Shown here piece by piece: positions 6,297 to 7,696 of a stretch of 7,696 nt of DNA. The stretch is from contig JAFXPV010000037.1 in assembly GCA_017527625.1 (NCBI GenBank), positions 1 through 7,696 of the forward strand. Reading direction: 5' to 3'. Under the pieces are notes generated by a model that ran no database searches, was not told where the DNA came from, and was given only the letters and a program-made list of their open reading frames with translations. The DNA comes from Bacteroidales bacterium. GTDB lineage: Bacteria > Bacteroidota > Bacteroidia > Bacteroidales > UBA932. Positions within the stretch are counted from its first letter, which is position 1. Every line of letters starts with the position of its first letter. The position numbers and the translations under genes are program-made.

Positions 6297-6321
6297 CCAA
6301 CAACAAATAATATCAACTTGA

Positions 6322-7557
6322 TTATTCGGAAACAACTATGTCACAATATGCGAAATATGCGGGAGCGCTGAAGCCATAGTCGCCATAGCAGTCGCGTGAG
6401 CCGTAAACTTCAAATCCGATGGCTGTAACCGGTCCGAGTACGGACAGATCCATCGTCTGCCATTCGAACTTCTTGATTCCTGCAACGTATGCGGGAACAT
6501 CAGCTCCGTCGATAAGGGTTTCGAAGGTAATGCTCTTGCTGCCGTCAGCCTTATATCCGACTACCGTCACGCCGATCATACTCTTTGATCCAAGAGGTCC
6601 GAAGTAACCGTCGCCGTTGAGGCAGGAATTGATCAGATAGTTGGTAGGTATGAACTGCAGGCTCTGGATAGTCTTTTCCTTGCCGTCCTTGAAATGAAGC
6701 AGAGCCTTGGGGGAGTCAGCATTGTCATCGCCGAAGTGGACTATGAAATTCTTGCCTGAGAGAGGTGCTACAGGCACTTCCAACTGCCTGAGATAATCGG
6801 CACCCTTGAAATCAGGAGTTACGTAGTTTGAGATGACCTCGCCGCCTGAAGAGAAGCAGACTGAGCCCCAGTATGAAGGGAAACCCCTGAATTCGAGACC
6901 GGTGACAGGATCAGCCCAGGTGTAGGTCACGTTGTAAGTATAAGTGGTCTCATCCATCGGGCCGTAGAGCAGGTCGCCGCCGTACTGGGGTGAGTCGATG
7001 AGGGCATCCCAGTATGCACCGTTCACGTCAAGGATATTCAGCGCCACAGCGGCAGTCATAAGCACCAGGCTGTTGCCGGAAGTTGCAACTACGATCACTG
7101 TGCCTTTGCGGGCTGCATCACCGATTCTGTTGGGAGCGGTAACCGTGAGGGAACCGTCTTCCTCGACTGCAGTCCATCCAGCAGGAGCGAAAGCATCGAC
7201 AACTTCGACACCGGTCACGTTGGTCAGGACTTTGACGGTTTCGCCAAGGCTGAAAGCAACGACACCGTCCCAGATTTTGGTCTCGATTACACTGGCGGGA
7301 GTACCATCCTCACCGGGCTTGCCGTTGAGAATGTCAATGTTCTTGCCGTCACTCATTGTGAAAGTATAGCCTTTGTCGGTCGGAGTGACATTAGTGATGA
7401 CCTTTCCGCTCTTGAGATCGTTTACGACAGCGCTCATTTCACTGAGCTGCTTCTTCAGATCGTTTATCGAGGTCTTGAGTGCAGAATCATCGTAGCAGGA
7501 TGTAACCATAAAGGCACAAGCCGCTACCAGTACGATGGTTTTTAAAAATCTTTTCAT
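6322..7557 (-). CDS. DUF4465-like surface lipoprotein, BtuH-type B12-binding candidate
   Basis: I choose the start at 7557, not the ATG at 7569. MKRFLKTIVLVAACAFMVTSC is then a compact lipoprotein signal with lipobox VTSC (Cys21). YDD follows the Cys, as in surface-export signals. The mature 390 residues show a short coiled coil at about 24-50 (LKTSINDLKKQLSEMSAVVNDL) and a DUF4988-like segment at about 51-85 (YTFTMSDGKNIDILNGKPGEDG). A beta-sandwich-like part lies at about 90-172. A C-terminal domain at about 180-411 resembles DUF4465: FPSYWGSVCFSSGGE, FIVHFGDDNADSP, FEWQTMDLSVLGPVTAIGFEVYGS, and SAPAYFAYCDIVV at the end. First-gene position in a btuG-btuB operon matches, from memory, the accessory B12-binding lipoprotein BtuH. 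That identity is inferred, so no symbol is given. Alternatively it is a DUF4465 surface protein with another ligand. Confidence 0.7.
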   Translation of the reverse strand: MKRFLKTIVLVAACAFMVTSCYDDSALKTSINDLKKQLSEMSAVVNDLKSGKVITNVTPTDKGYTFTMSDGKNIDILNGKPGEDGTPASVIETKIWDGVVAFSLGETVKVLTNVTGVEVVDAFAPAGWTAVEEDGSLTVTAPNRIGDAARKGTVIVVATSGNSLVLMTAAVALNILDVNGAYWDALIDSPQYGGDLLYGPMDETTYTYNVTYTWADPVTGLEFRGFPSYWGSVCFSSGGEVISNYVTPDFKGADYLRQLEVPVAPLSGKNFIVHFGDDNADSPKALLHFKDGKEKTIQSLQFIPTNYLINSCLNGDGYFGPLGSKSMIGVTVVGYKADGSKSITFETLIDGADVPAYVAGIKKFEWQTMDLSVLGPVTAIGFEVYGSRDCYGDYGFSAPAYFAYCDIVVSE

Positions 7558-7696
7558 ATCGGTATACATATAAAATTATACACAAAGCCTTTTGCAATGT
7601 GACATACCGCACGCAGGTAGAATGAAAAGGATGGAACGCCGTCTTTTGATTCTTACGCCCATATACCCGCAGGCAGTAAAAACATTGCCGCTTGCA
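7558..7696 (-). promoter_or_regulatory. Leader/upstream region of the B12-type operon (partial)
   Basis: The 139 nt before the first gene contain no ORF on the minus strand. Two imperfect direct copies stand out when read on the minus strand: TACTGCCTGCGGGTATAT (7678-7661) and TACCTGCGTGCGGTATGT (7619-7602). The second can fold as TACC-TGCGTGC-GGTA. The CTGCCTGC core is loosely like the 3' end of cobalamin riboswitches, which are expected upstream of such operons. The diagnostic core of that riboswitch is not inside the window, and no Bacteroides -7/-33 pair is evident here. The promoter is therefore likely farther upstream, and the regulation by B12 is only expected, not shown. Confidence 0.3.

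Noticed and set aside
6226..6306. 27-residue N-terminal extension of the PKD lipoprotein
   Set aside because: It would place a normal lipoprotein signal peptide internally, and its codons lie in the intercistronic stem-loop.

Overview
The window looks like a Bacteroidales genome (gut-type Bacteroidota). The main genes are a TonB-dependent receptor and three lipoproteins with short lipobox signal peptides followed by acidic residues, with PKD, DUF4465-like and DUF5074-like domains. The one convincing promoter has the Bacteroides -33/-7 form rather than the E. coli form. The genus cannot be fixed from the sequence. The coding part is visibly richer in G+C than the left-hand 1.4 kb, which argues mildly against a low-GC Bacteroides.

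The right four fifths (7557 down to 1634, minus strand) is one tightly packed operon: a DUF4465-like lipoprotein (BtuH candidate), a PKD-domain lipoprotein, a DUF5074/YncE-like beta-propeller lipoprotein (BtuG type) and a BtuB-type TonB-dependent receptor. The last three are coupled (4-bp ATGA overlap, then a 3-nt gap). A 96-nt gap with a strong stem-loop separates the first gene from the rest. Content and order match, as I remember them, the vitamin B12 (corrinoid) uptake loci of gut Bacteroides. There, BtuG sits as a surface lid on the BtuB barrel and captures B12, and BtuH-type proteins bind B12 as accessory lipoproteins. B12 specificity here is inferred from family and gene order. No cobalamin riboswitch can be confirmed, because only 139 nt of leader lies inside the window.

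The left 1.6 kb is mostly non-coding accessory DNA. It begins with the N-terminal remnant of an AAA ATPase (Walker A present, homology lost before Walker B). Next comes a cluster of interlocking inverted repeats (504-681) and an AT-rich stretch without genes. A compact plus-strand unit follows: a Bacteroides-type promoter (1012-1042), a strong intrinsic terminator about 35 nt after the predicted start (1076-1112), a near-perfect 24/25-nt inverted repeat enclosing that terminator (1045-1068 / 1165-1189), and a 43-codon ORF (1191-1322) ending in a basic KVKSHYRRY tail. This looks like a small gene behind a structured, attenuator-like leader.

Between that unit and the btuB stop codon is a roughly 170-nt palindromic element (1449-1616) with 20-bp terminal inverted repeats and internal hairpins. 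It is probably a dispersed intergenic repeat and may serve as the 3' end structure of the B12 operon.
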